DNA of 48,333 nucleotides from Magnetococcales bacterium (lineage in GTDB: Bacteria > Pseudomonadota > Magnetococcia > Magnetococcales > UBA8363), in the NCBI GenBank assembly GCA_015232865.1, contig JADFYU010000021.1, positions 1-48,333 on the forward strand, given 5' to 3'. Under the pieces are notes generated by a model that saw only the letters and a list, made by a program, of their open reading frames with translations, had not been told where the DNA came from and ran no database searches. Position 1 is the first letter of the stretch. Each line of letters opens with the position of its first letter. A program made the translations under genes and the position numbers. Shown in pieces: positions 33,425-41,529 of this stretch.

Positions 33425-33799
33425 TTAGAGCTTGACCGGTGCCGTTTCCTCTTTTTCCGGCACCATTTTTTCTGTTTCCGGCTCTTTTGTACTTTCCGTT
33501 ATTTCACTGCTGATCTCCTTGGCTTTTTCCCAGCCTTTCCCGCTATATTCCTTGGTCTTTTCCCATCCTTCACCGCTGACCTCTTTGGTCTTTTCCCATC
33601 CTTCACCGCTGACCTCTTTGGTCTTTTCCCACCCTTCACCGCTGACCTCTTTGGTCTTTTCCCAGCTTTTGCTGCCAAGCTCCTTGGTCTGTTCCCAGAA
33701 TCCTTTTTCCTTGGTGTTCGGAGCATCATCCGCTTGTGCTCCGAGTGGCGCGCCGACCAGCAATAATGCAGACAGTATGATTGTGTGAAATGTGTTCAA
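33425..33799 (-). CDS. Secreted 11-residue-repeat protein (GEGWEKTKEVS)
   Basis: The 124-residue protein has a signal peptide (about 1-24, IILSALLLVGAPLGAQADD). At least six tandem units of GEGWEKTKEVS or relatives (GSKSWEKTKEV, GKGWEKAKEIS) follow, then an acidic end (EPETEKMVPEKEETAPVKL). The start is a TTG at 33799 with GGAG 6 bases before it; the longer ATG frame has no good ribosome site. The repeat should form an amphipathic helix with regularly spaced tryptophans. It resembles a periplasmic stress or membrane-associated repeat protein. The function is unknown. Confidence 0.8.
   Translation of the reverse strand: MNTFHTIILSALLLVGAPLGAQADDAPNTKEKGFWEQTKELGSKSWEKTKEVSGEGWEKTKEVSGEGWEKTKEVSGEGWEKTKEYSGKGWEKAKEISSEITESTKEPETEKMVPEKEETAPVKL
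33562..33660 (-). repeat. 33-base tandem repeat in the secreted repeat protein
   Basis: Three near-identical 33-base units start at 33562, 33595 and 33628 (CCCATCCTTCACCGCTGACC, then TCTTTGGTCTTTT). Diverged units flank them. They encode 11 residues each. They are direct and in frame, with no spacers. Confidence 0.9.
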
Positions 33800-34171
33800 T
33801 TTTTTCTCCAATAAATCATGATTACAAGTTAAACAAGTTCTGGTCGTTGGGCGTGTGCGAAGGGGGCAACCGTTCAACGGCCAAATTCAGACTAAGGAGC
33901 TGCTTGTTTCCAGCTTATTGAGTACCGGATACGGCTCAAAAGTTCCGTATCATTCTAAATTAGGTCGGTGTCCGCCCATCATTGGCACCATTCCTGAGGA
34001 GAGTCCTGATGAAAGCCGGGAATTTCACGGTCGCAAAAAAGGGGACAGAAAGATTTTTATTTGGACTCAATTGTTCTATAATGCTTGACTCGACACATTT
34101 GGATCGATGTGGCTAGCTCAACCTGCTGATTTTTTTGATAAAAAAATCAAGACCAGAATATAGAGAACAAC
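33800..34171. other. Gap between the repeat protein and the hemerythrin sensor gene
   Basis: No gene is supportable. A partial dispersed arm (CGTTCAACGGCCAAATTCAG) lies at 33871-33890. An open frame at 33855-34088 has no ribosome site or recognisable composition and overlaps the repeat. Confidence 0.4.
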
Positions 34172-36835
34172 ATGACATCCAATAAACCTCCCCACCACCT
34201 GGAAGACCAACTGGCGAACACCATTGAGCGATTCAAAGAGGATATTTGGGGGAAACTGACTGAGATCAAGGTTCCCCATCTTCATGATCAGCACTGCCGT
34301 CTGGTTGAATATTTGATTGATGTTTTCGAGATCATGGAGCGTCTCAAGCTCGATAAAGTCAGTCAAGCGGAGAAAGAGCAGCTCGGTGAGGTTTTAGACC
34401 ATATTCAAGATTACGTCGTCCTCCATCTGCGGGAGGAAGAGGCGTTCATGGATCGGATCAAGTTTCCTGGCTCGGCGAAGCATAAAATCTCTCACGACAA
34501 ATTTACCAATAAATTTCTGGAGATCCGCGCCCACATAGAAAAAGCGGGAATCGGGCATGTCAACGATCTGTTTTTCTTCATTTATAGCTGGTTGTTCGAG
34601 CACATCAACTCTCAGGACACCATCTATTCAGAATTCTATGTCCAGATGCCCCTGGCCAAAGATTTTCCATCCAAGGATCATCTGCTTGACACCATCATGG
34701 CTTCGGCTGCGGACGGTATTGTCATCATTGACGACAAAGGGGTGATCATCACCTTCAATGCAGCGGCCGAAGTGCTGTTCAACTATGATGCGGCCGAGAT
34801 GATCGGCCAGAACATCTCCACCCTCATGCCTTCGCCCCATTGTGACGACCACGATCATTATATTCAGAGCTACCTGCAAGAGAGAGAGAGACGAAAATTA
34901 CGCAGTAGCCGGGAAGTGGTCGGCTTGAGGCGGGACGGCAGCACTTTTCCGATTGAACTTTCCATCAGCGAGTTTCAGGGTGAGGGACGGATTTATTTCA
35001 CCGGGATTTTGCACGACATCACCCAGCGCAAGATTCAGGAGCAGGAGATCATCAAATCCAGGGATCAACTGGAGCGTCGGGTTTTGGAGCGGACGGAGCA
35101 GATCAACCTGGCCAACCTTCAGCTTCAGGAGAAAATTGCCGCCAACGAACAAGCCAACGCTAAAATCCAGTTGGCGGCCAAGGTGTTTGAAAGTGCTGGC
35201 GAAGCGATATTGATCACCGAGACCAACGGCAACATTATTTCGGTCAATCAAGCCTACCTGGATATTACCGGCTTTACCCAGGAGGAGATCATTGGAAAAA
35301 ATCCCAGGGTTGCCAAATCGGGCCGACACGACAAAGATTTTTACAAGTCCCTCTGGGAAGAGTTGAAAACCAAGGGCAAATGGAAGGGCGAAATTTGGGA
35401 TCGTCGTAAGAATGGTCAGATCTACCCAAAATGGCTGACCATCACCGAGGTCAGAACGCCTGAAGGGGAGTTGAAAAACTATGTGGGAATTTTTACCGAC
35501 ATCACCAACGTCAAAGAGACCGAGCGCAAGCTGGAAGAGTTGGCCTATTACGACGCCTTGACCCAACTGCCCAACCGCAAGCTGTTTCATATCCGCCTCA
35601 ACCACGACGTCGAGACCTCCAAGCGGAGCAAACATTCCCTGGCCCTGTTGTTCATCGATCTGGATAAATTCAAGCATGTCAATGACACTCTGGGCCATGG
35701 AGCCGGTGACGATCTGCTGATCCAGGTTTCCGAACGTCTGAAAAAAACCATTCGCAATGCCGATACCGTCGCCCGGCTCGGTGGTGACGAATTTACCATC
35801 ATTTTGACCAACGTGGTCAAAGAGGAAAATGTCTCCTTTGTCTGTGAAAACATCATCAGGAGTCTCAGCCAGCCGTTCGATCTGTCCGGGCAGGAGGCCT
35901 CCATCGGGGCCAGCATCGGTATCAGCATGTTTCCCCAAGACGGTCAAGATACCGAAACCTTGATCAAACATGCCGATATCGCCATGTATCAGGCCAAAAA
36001 CAGCGGTCGTGGCGTGTATAAATTTTTCATGCCAGAGATGAACGCTTTGATCAAACATTTGACCCAGATGGAAAAAAATCTGAGAACGGCCTTGGAAGAG
36101 CAGCAGTTCCGGGTTTTTTATCAACCCAAAGTTGACTGCCTCAATCGAGAGATCATCGGCATGGAGGCACTGGTTCGTTGGCAGCACCCGGAGTATGGGG
36201 TCGTTGCGCCCAACGAGTTTATTCCGTTGGCCGAAGATACCAGTTTGATTGTGCCCATTGGGGCTTTTGTATTGAAAATGGCCTGTCTGGATACGGTCAG
36301 ATTATCCAAAAACAAGTCGGTTCCGCTGAAGGTCGCCGTCAACCTTTCGCCTCGTCAGTTCAAAAACGCTGACGAATTGATAAAAATGATTGAGTCCACA
36401 ATCCGGGAGACGGCAATGGACCCAAGCAAGCTGGAGCTGGAGATCACCGAGAGCATGGTCATGGGGAATGTTGATCAGACCATACTGACCTTGAAAAAGC
36501 TGCGAGATATGGGCGTATCCATTGCCATGGATGATTTTGGCACCGGTTACTCCTCTTTGAGTTATCTTAAAAAACTGCCCATCAGCACTCTGAAGATCGA
36601 TCGAGCCTTCATTCGGGATTTGCCCGAATCCGAAGATGATGCCGCCATTGCCTCGGCGATCATCTCCATGGCTCAAAACCTAAACCTGGGGCTGGTGGCT
36701 GAGGGAATCGAGAACAGAGAGCAGCTGCAATTTCTCCAGCATCGGGGCTGCTTCATCATTCAGGGATTTTATTACAGCCCGCCGCTGCCTTGCGATCAAT
36801 TCGAACAGTTCATCGACGACTGGAACAATCCATAA
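34172..36835 (+). CDS. Hemerythrin-PAS-PAS-GGDEF-EAL cyclic-di-GMP enzyme
   Basis: The 887-residue cytoplasmic protein starts with a bacteriohemerythrin domain (about 30-155), with metal-site residues in HDQHCRLVEYL, HLREEEAFMDRI, HKISHDKF and WLFEHINSQD. Two PAS domains follow (about 170-290 and 330-455), then GGDEF (about 460-625, intact RLGGDEFTIIL) and EAL (about 635-885, MEALVRWQHP and DDFGTGYSSLSYLKKLPIST). It probably senses oxygen or redox and makes or degrades cyclic-di-GMP. Both catalytic motifs are intact, so the net activity is not predictable. It suits a microaerophilic magnetotactic cell that seeks the oxic-anoxic interface. It lies next to no clear partner. Confidence 0.92.
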   Translation: MTSNKPPHHLEDQLANTIERFKEDIWGKLTEIKVPHLHDQHCRLVEYLIDVFEIMERLKLDKVSQAEKEQLGEVLDHIQDYVVLHLREEEAFMDRIKFPGSAKHKISHDKFTNKFLEIRAHIEKAGIGHVNDLFFFIYSWLFEHINSQDTIYSEFYVQMPLAKDFPSKDHLLDTIMASAADGIVIIDDKGVIITFNAAAEVLFNYDAAEMIGQNISTLMPSPHCDDHDHYIQSYLQERERRKLRSSREVVGLRRDGSTFPIELSISEFQGEGRIYFTGILHDITQRKIQEQEIIKSRDQLERRVLERTEQINLANLQLQEKIAANEQANAKIQLAAKVFESAGEAILITETNGNIISVNQAYLDITGFTQEEIIGKNPRVAKSGRHDKDFYKSLWEELKTKGKWKGEIWDRRKNGQIYPKWLTITEVRTPEGELKNYVGIFTDITNVKETERKLEELAYYDALTQLPNRKLFHIRLNHDVETSKRSKHSLALLFIDLDKFKHVNDTLGHGAGDDLLIQVSERLKKTIRNADTVARLGGDEFTIILTNVVKEENVSFVCENIIRSLSQPFDLSGQEASIGASIGISMFPQDGQDTETLIKHADIAMYQAKNSGRGVYKFFMPEMNALIKHLTQMEKNLRTALEEQQFRVFYQPKVDCLNREIIGMEALVRWQHPEYGVVAPNEFIPLAEDTSLIVPIGAFVLKMACLDTVRLSKNKSVPLKVAVNLSPRQFKNADELIKMIESTIRETAMDPSKLELEITESMVMGNVDQTILTLKKLRDMGVSIAMDDFGTGYSSLSYLKKLPISTLKIDRAFIRDLPESEDDAAIASAIISMAQNLNLGLVAEGIENREQLQFLQHRGCFIIQGFYYSPPLPCDQFEQFIDDWNNP

Positions 36836-37045
36836 ACGGACCAGGATCAAAGATTTGGCTGTTGTCCGTACCCAGCCGGAACAACCCCTTGATTCCCCAG
36901 GCAAAACAGTAGAAGATCCGATTACCGATCAGGTGACGGCGGCTTTTCCTGTTTCACCGCACAGTCAATGGATTGCGCCGTGCACGCACCGCCATGATTC
37001 TACCGTGATCACTGCTCTAACATGGGATGAATAGGGAATGTTCAG
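36836..37045. other. Gap with a dispersed repeat arm
   Basis: The gap includes the left arm at 36847-36906. The rest has no gene; the downstream start is preceded by a weak GGGA site. Confidence 0.4.
36847..36906 (-). repeat. Dispersed repeat, single arm, copy 8
   Basis: The sequence has TTTGGCTGTTGTCCGTACCC then CCCTTGATTCCCCAGGCAAA. The CTTGATT and CCAGGC parts match the reverse complement of copy 1. Confidence 0.65.
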
Positions 37046-39253
37046 ATGAATTTGCAAAAGTTCATTGTCATGCAGGCTCGGTGGGTGGTGGTTTTATCCA
37101 TTCTCATTCTTTCTCTGCCGGCCTCCTACGCCATCGTCACCTCCTATGAGGCCTTGATTTTTTCAGAAAAGAAAACGGAACTGGACAAACAGGCCCAGAG
37201 GCAATCCGTCGCCATCCATGATTTGACCGTCAATGGCACCGTCATGGGTGGGGCCATTCTGGTTGGCGTGATGGACGAGACGATTAAACGGGTGGCGTTG
37301 GGTCAGTTGTTGCCGGACGACCCATTGGCACTGGAGACGTTGTCTGTACTGGTCAAAGAGTACAAAGCCGGCAACGCCTTTGTCGTCAATAAAGAGGGAT
37401 TTATCGTAGCCTACAAGCGAGATGACAGCAATAAGTCCGGGGTTGGCACCGATGTCAATTTTCGTCCCTATTTTAAGCAAGGGATAAAGGGGCTGCCCAA
37501 TGTTTACGCGGCGGTGGGCACCTCAACGGGAAAACGAGGGCTTTATTTTGCCGCTCCCATTCACGAAAAAGCTTTTTCTGATTCCAAAATCATCGGTGTG
37601 ATTGTCATCAAGATCAAGCCGGACAGACTGGATATGCTTCTGGCCCAACAGGAGGGGCTGGCCCTGCTGCTCTCTCCACAAAAGGTGGTCTATGCCGCCG
37701 GTCAGACAGAACATCGGTTTTCGGTCGCTCGAACCATTACGCCGGCCTTGACGGGAGAACTGAACCAATACAAGCAGTTTGGCAAAATGTTTATCAATAA
37801 TCCGCCCAAATCCCTCGGTTTTGAGTTGGGCAACGATCTGGTTACTCTTGACGACCGTTCCTACGCGATTGCTTCTCAATCGGTCAAATGGAACGACCCC
37901 TTGGGAGATTGGACTCTGGTTCTGTTGTCTGATCGGGAAAAATGGCTTTCCAGGCAAGCGTTCTATAGTTTGACCGGAGGTGTTTTCGTTCTGATCCTGA
38001 TCGTGCTTTCCATCGGATATCTTGCGATCAAGGGACGATATTACAATCAGCTATTCGGTGCGGAACTGGTTGAAAAGCAGGAGCAGTTAGCCAGGAAGAG
38101 TGAACTGTTGGAGGCGGTGTTGAACAGTATTCTTCAGGGCTTGGTTGCTTATGATAAAGACTTGAAACTGGTTGTTTGTAATAAAAACTTTCAAATAATG
38201 CGGGGTGTTCCTGATGAATATGCCCGGCCAGGCGTCTCCTTCAAAGATTGGATGAGGTACGATATCAGCCAAAATGAATTTCTTGAAGGTTCTTCAGAAG
38301 ATCATTTGGATTATCTGGTTGAGCAGGCCAGATCCTTTACCCATCACAAGTTTGAACGAACCCGGTCCAACGGCACCATCATGGAGGTCGAGGGTGGGCC
38401 GCTGCCCAACGGCGGGTTTGTCAGCACGTTCTCTGACATTACCAATCGTAAATTATTGGAGGCCCAGCGGGATGAGGCGTTGGACGTCATCCAGGGCAGC
38501 ATTCAATACGCCAGTCGCATTCAACGCTCCATATTGCCAAGCCCCGAGGTGATGTCGGGTTTTCAAGAGAATGGCTTTGTTCTCTGGGAGCCACGCGATG
38601 TGGTTGGGGGTGATATTTTTTGGTTGAAATCCTGGGCGGAGGGGCGGTTGATTATCTTGGGCGATTGTACGGGTCATGGCGTACCGGGTGCGTTCATGAC
38701 CCTGATTGCCAATGGCGCCCTGGATCAGGCCATGGCCCAATCCAGCATCGGTGATTGCGGGGGGTTGACCGGCACCATGCACCAGATTATCCAACTGGCT
38801 CTGAGACAGGATGGCGTGGATGGGGATTCCGACGACGGCCTGGAGTTGGGGGTTTGTTATGTGCCTTCCTCGGAGAGTCAACCGTTGGTTTTTGCCGGAG
38901 GTCGGTTCTCCTTGTTCATACAGAGAGCGGATAGAGCGGAGATCGCCGAGATCAAAGGGGATAAAAAAGGCATTGGCTACCGTGGGCTTCCCCTTGACAG
39001 CCTCTATACCAATTTTCAGGTGAAGAGGCGGTCCGGTAATCGGTACTTCATGATATCAGACGGCATTACCGATCAGGTGGGCGGGAGCAAAAAACGTGGA
39101 TTCGGCAAGCAGCGCTTTAAACAGTGCTTGGTGGAAATGGCGGACATTCCCTTGCCGCAAGTCGGAGAGCGGTTGTTTAAGGTGCTCAAAGGATATCAGG
39201 GTGCTGAGAAAAGGCGAGACGATATTTCGGCGATCGGTTTTTCACTGGATTGA
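37046..39253 (+). CDS. Cache-PAS-SpoIIE membrane sensor phosphatase
   Basis: The 735-residue protein has two membrane segments (about 13-33 and 308-330) bracketing a periplasmic Cache-like sensor domain. A PAS domain follows (about 350-465), then a SpoIIE/PP2C-type phosphatase (about 490-735) with DVVGGDIFWLK, GDCTGHGVPGAFMT and a closing RRDDISAIGFSL. It probably dephosphorylates an anti-anti-sigma or STAS partner, as in SiaA/RsbU systems. No STAS or kinase partner lies next to it. The ATG has a weak GGGA site. Confidence 0.88.
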   Translation: MNLQKFIVMQARWVVVLSILILSLPASYAIVTSYEALIFSEKKTELDKQAQRQSVAIHDLTVNGTVMGGAILVGVMDETIKRVALGQLLPDDPLALETLSVLVKEYKAGNAFVVNKEGFIVAYKRDDSNKSGVGTDVNFRPYFKQGIKGLPNVYAAVGTSTGKRGLYFAAPIHEKAFSDSKIIGVIVIKIKPDRLDMLLAQQEGLALLLSPQKVVYAAGQTEHRFSVARTITPALTGELNQYKQFGKMFINNPPKSLGFELGNDLVTLDDRSYAIASQSVKWNDPLGDWTLVLLSDREKWLSRQAFYSLTGGVFVLILIVLSIGYLAIKGRYYNQLFGAELVEKQEQLARKSELLEAVLNSILQGLVAYDKDLKLVVCNKNFQIMRGVPDEYARPGVSFKDWMRYDISQNEFLEGSSEDHLDYLVEQARSFTHHKFERTRSNGTIMEVEGGPLPNGGFVSTFSDITNRKLLEAQRDEALDVIQGSIQYASRIQRSILPSPEVMSGFQENGFVLWEPRDVVGGDIFWLKSWAEGRLIILGDCTGHGVPGAFMTLIANGALDQAMAQSSIGDCGGLTGTMHQIIQLALRQDGVDGDSDDGLELGVCYVPSSESQPLVFAGGRFSLFIQRADRAEIAEIKGDKKGIGYRGLPLDSLYTNFQVKRRSGNRYFMISDGITDQVGGSKKRGFGKQRFKQCLVEMADIPLPQVGERLFKVLKGYQGAEKRRDDISAIGFSLD

Positions 39254-39285
39254 TAAACTCCGGTTTTGTCGTTTCCCCGCTGCAC

Positions 39286-40053
39286 TCAGGCTTTGATCCG
39301 CCAGCCGCGCCTGACCAGACGTACGGCCAGGATAAAGAGGCCGCTCAGGACCCCGACGGTTGCCAGCGTCGAAAACAGCGGAGTGGTCTGGCCGACGTTG
39401 GTCATGGAAAAACGCAGTAGATCCACCAGATAAAAAATGGGATTGAACCGGGCGACGATCTGCCAGTTGTCAGGCAGCATGGAGATGGAGAAGAAGACGC
39501 CGCCAAAATAGACCATGGGGGTCAGGATAAAGTTGCTGATGACTGAAATGTTATCAAAACCTTTGGCCCAGAGGCCGGCAATAAATCCGATCAAGCCAAA
39601 AATGGCCGAAATCATCAGGGCGGCCAGCACAAACAGCAGCGGATGGGCGACTCCATAAGAGAAGAAAAGCCGGGCCACCACCAGAATGACCCCTCCGACC
39701 AAGACCCCTCGGATGATGGCGGCGCCGGTAAAGGACAAAACCACCTGAAAGGGGGTTAACGGGAGTGCCAACAGGTCGGCATCCAGCATACCGATATAGC
39801 GCATTTGCACCAGGGACGAACTGGTATTCTGGTAAGAATGTTGAATCATGCCCATGGCGGCCAGACCGGGAATCAGGAAGAGCAGATAGGGCACGCCATC
39901 GGTGGGACCGATTCGGGAACCCAGGGCGCCGCCGAAGACGATACAATAGAGAAGGGCGGAAATCAGCGGCGCACCGACCGTCTGTCCCCAGACTCTGAGA
40001 AAACGGAAACTCTCCCGTTTGAATAGCGCCCAGCATCCGTACCAATTCATCAT
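39286..40053 (-). CDS. ABC-2 type transporter permease
   Basis: The 255-residue protein has six membrane segments and the ABC-2 pattern (GAPLISALLYCIVFGGALG and IFYLVDLLRFSM near the end). It resembles the NodJ/YadH family of efflux permeases. It overlaps the ATPase stop by 4 bases (ATGA), so the pair is co-translated. The substrate is unknown. Confidence 0.88.
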   Translation of the reverse strand: MMNWYGCWALFKRESFRFLRVWGQTVGAPLISALLYCIVFGGALGSRIGPTDGVPYLLFLIPGLAAMGMIQHSYQNTSSSLVQMRYIGMLDADLLALPLTPFQVVLSFTGAAIIRGVLVGGVILVVARLFFSYGVAHPLLFVLAALMISAIFGLIGFIAGLWAKGFDNISVISNFILTPMVYFGGVFFSISMLPDNWQIVARFNPIFYLVDLLRFSMTNVGQTTPLFSTLATVGVLSGLFILAVRLVRRGWRIKA

Positions 40054-40955
40054 GATTTTGCCGTCAGTTTGAGAAAAACATCTTCCAGGCTTGCCGGTTC
40101 GATTCGAACGTCAATCACCTGGGCGGAGTTGTGGGAGAGCCATGCAAAAATTTCCCGAGCCGAATCGGTTTTAAACGCCCCTTCGACCCAGAGTTGATCG
40201 TTGCGTCGTTGAATGGAGCCTAAAACCGCAGGCAGGGTCAGTTGGTCGTCGGTCAACTGAATTTCAAAGCGTCTGGTACCGAATGATTTCAGCAACTGTT
40301 GTGTGTGGTCGCAGGCGATCACCGAACCGTCCCCCATGATGGCGACCCGATCCGCCAACATTTGGGCCTCTTCAATGTAATGGGTGGTTAAAATAATGGT
40401 CGTTCCTCCCAGGTGAAGCTCCCGAATAAATTCCCATAAAGAGTGACGAAGAGAGACGTCGACCCCGGCGGTCGGTTCATCGAGAATTAAAACTTTCGGC
40501 TGATGCACCAGAGCTTTGGCGATGGTCAGACGACGTTTCATCCCGCCGGATAGAGTCTTGCTGTTGCGGTTGGCAAAGGGCGTCAGGTGCAGTTTTTCCA
40601 ACAGATGGTCGATCCAGACCCGGTTGTCGGCGATGCCATAATATCCAGAGTGGTTGATCAAAATCTCCCGGACCGTAAAAAAGGAGTCCAGAGCCACCTC
40701 CTGAGGAGTGTAGCCCAGCAACAGCTTGGCCTGCTGCGGGTACTGGTCGATGCAGTGGTCAAAGACCGTAACCGAGCCGGAGCTTTTGCTGACAACCTGG
40801 GCTGCAATGTTGATCAAGGTCGATTTTCCGGCACCGTTGGGGCCGAGAATGGAAAAAAACTCCCCTTCATCAATGGTCAGGTCAATATTTTTCAGTGCCT
40901 GAACGCCATTGCCAAATTGCTTGTTCAGGTCGGATATGTTGAGTGCAGAGGCCAT
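40050..40955 (-). CDS. ABC-2 transporter ATPase (NodI/YadG-like)
   Basis: The 301-residue ABC ATPase has Walker A GPNGAGKST (about 40-48), signature LSGGMKRRL (about 134) and Walker B VLILDEPTAGVD (about 154-165). A C-terminal extension after residue 225 is typical of this family. ATG 40955 (MASALNIS) was chosen; the longer frame runs into a dispersed repeat at 40992-41047 and is unlikely. It pairs with the permease. Substrate unknown. Confidence 0.88.
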   Translation of the reverse strand: MASALNISDLNKQFGNGVQALKNIDLTIDEGEFFSILGPNGAGKSTLINIAAQVVSKSSGSVTVFDHCIDQYPQQAKLLLGYTPQEVALDSFFTVREILINHSGYYGIADNRVWIDHLLEKLHLTPFANRNSKTLSGGMKRRLTIAKALVHQPKVLILDEPTAGVDVSLRHSLWEFIRELHLGGTTIILTTHYIEEAQMLADRVAIMGDGSVIACDHTQQLLKSFGTRRFEIQLTDDQLTLPAVLGSIQRRNDQLWVEGAFKTDSAREIFAWLSHNSAQVIDVRIEPASLEDVFLKLTAKS

Positions 40956-40991
40956 GGGAAAAACGGCTCCGATAGATGATTGGGAAAAACC

Positions 40992-41047
40992 GCCAGGTGA
41001 ATCAAGAGGTTGTACCGATTGCGTGCTTACAACTGCCGAATGTAGGA
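40992..41047 (+). repeat. Dispersed CAACTGCC-type repeat, copy 9
   Basis: The sequence reads GCCAGGTGAATCAAGAGGTT, then GATTGCGTGCTTACAACTGCC. It differs from 18-77 at only a few bases. Confidence 0.85.
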
Positions 41048-41108
41048 TCATACTCCAAAATACCATTATATCGTGAATTTCACATTTTTCAAGTCGTCCA
41101 GCCGTCAG

Positions 41109-41194
41109 CCTAAACTCGGCAGTTGAATGGATGTATATGGTGTAACATATCGATTATATTATATAAACCACACACGTTCAACGAACGAATGGAG
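41109..41194. repeat. Dispersed inverted repeat, two-armed copy 10
   Basis: The left arm is CCTAAACTCGGCAGTTGAA; the right arm is CCACACACGTTCAACGAACG. The centre is AT-rich (ATATCGATTATATTATATAA). It is a diverged two-armed copy. Confidence 0.6.
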
Positions 41195-41249
41195 GGTTGC
41201 AGAGACCCGGTGCATTAGTTGGATTTGTCCTGCTATAGGAATTTATGTT

Positions 41250-41277
41250 TTGACTTTTTAGATTATCATAATATTCT
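41250..41277 (+). promoter_or_regulatory. Candidate sigma-70-type promoter for the small peptide and pntAB
   Basis: TTGACT at 41250-41255 and TATTCT at 41272-41277 are separated by 16 bases in a strongly AT-rich tract. They lie about 55 bases before the 29-residue peptide gene. The match is moderate and no start site is known. Confidence 0.4.
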
Positions 41278-41330
41278 AATATTAAGTATATTTAATATTT
41301 ATTCAAACAACCAGCATGGGAGAGATAATA

Positions 41331-41420
41331 ATGAAGCTTGAATCTGTCGTCGCTATTTTTGCAATTATTTTCATGTTCTCAACTTTGATTGCCATGCCGT
41401 TTATTTTCGGCGGGGGTTGA
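41331..41420 (+). CDS. 29-residue single-span membrane peptide upstream of pntA
   Basis: A short open frame, ATG 41331 to TGA 41418-41420, encodes MKLESVVAIFAIIFMFSTLI then AMPFIFGGG. It is almost entirely hydrophobic after residue 5, a single membrane span, with a GGGAGA ribosome site 7 bases before. It lies in front of pntAB with a 109-base gap. The role is unknown; small membrane peptides often stabilise larger complexes, so an accessory to transhydrogenase is possible. Confidence 0.6.
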   Translation: MKLESVVAIFAIIFMFSTLIAMPFIFGGG

Positions 41421-41529
41421 CGCGTCTATCTCTGTTGAATCACGATAGGGTGGATAAAAGTATGTAAAACAGGTCGTGGTTTTACAAAGAGCAGGTGTCG
41501 ATTATTAAATTTTAGGAGGCAAACGTTTC

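Larger units (their letters stand above)
40956..41330. other. Repeat-bearing gap upstream of the 29-residue peptide gene
   Basis: It contains the copy at 40992-41047 and a two-armed element at 41109-41194, followed by an AT-rich tract (41241-41310) with a promoter candidate. No gene was seen before 41331. Confidence 0.55.

Noticed and set aside
33562..33660. Regular 33-base repeats that look like a CRISPR array
   Set aside because: They are contiguous, in frame, without spacers, and encode an 11-residue protein repeat.
33855..34088. 77-codon plus-strand frame in the gap
   Set aside because: It overlaps a dispersed repeat arm and has no ribosome site or recognisable motif.
40956..41066. N-terminal extension of the ABC-2 ATPase
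   Set aside because: The extension crosses a dispersed repeat and has no family match; the ATG at 40955 starts the domain.
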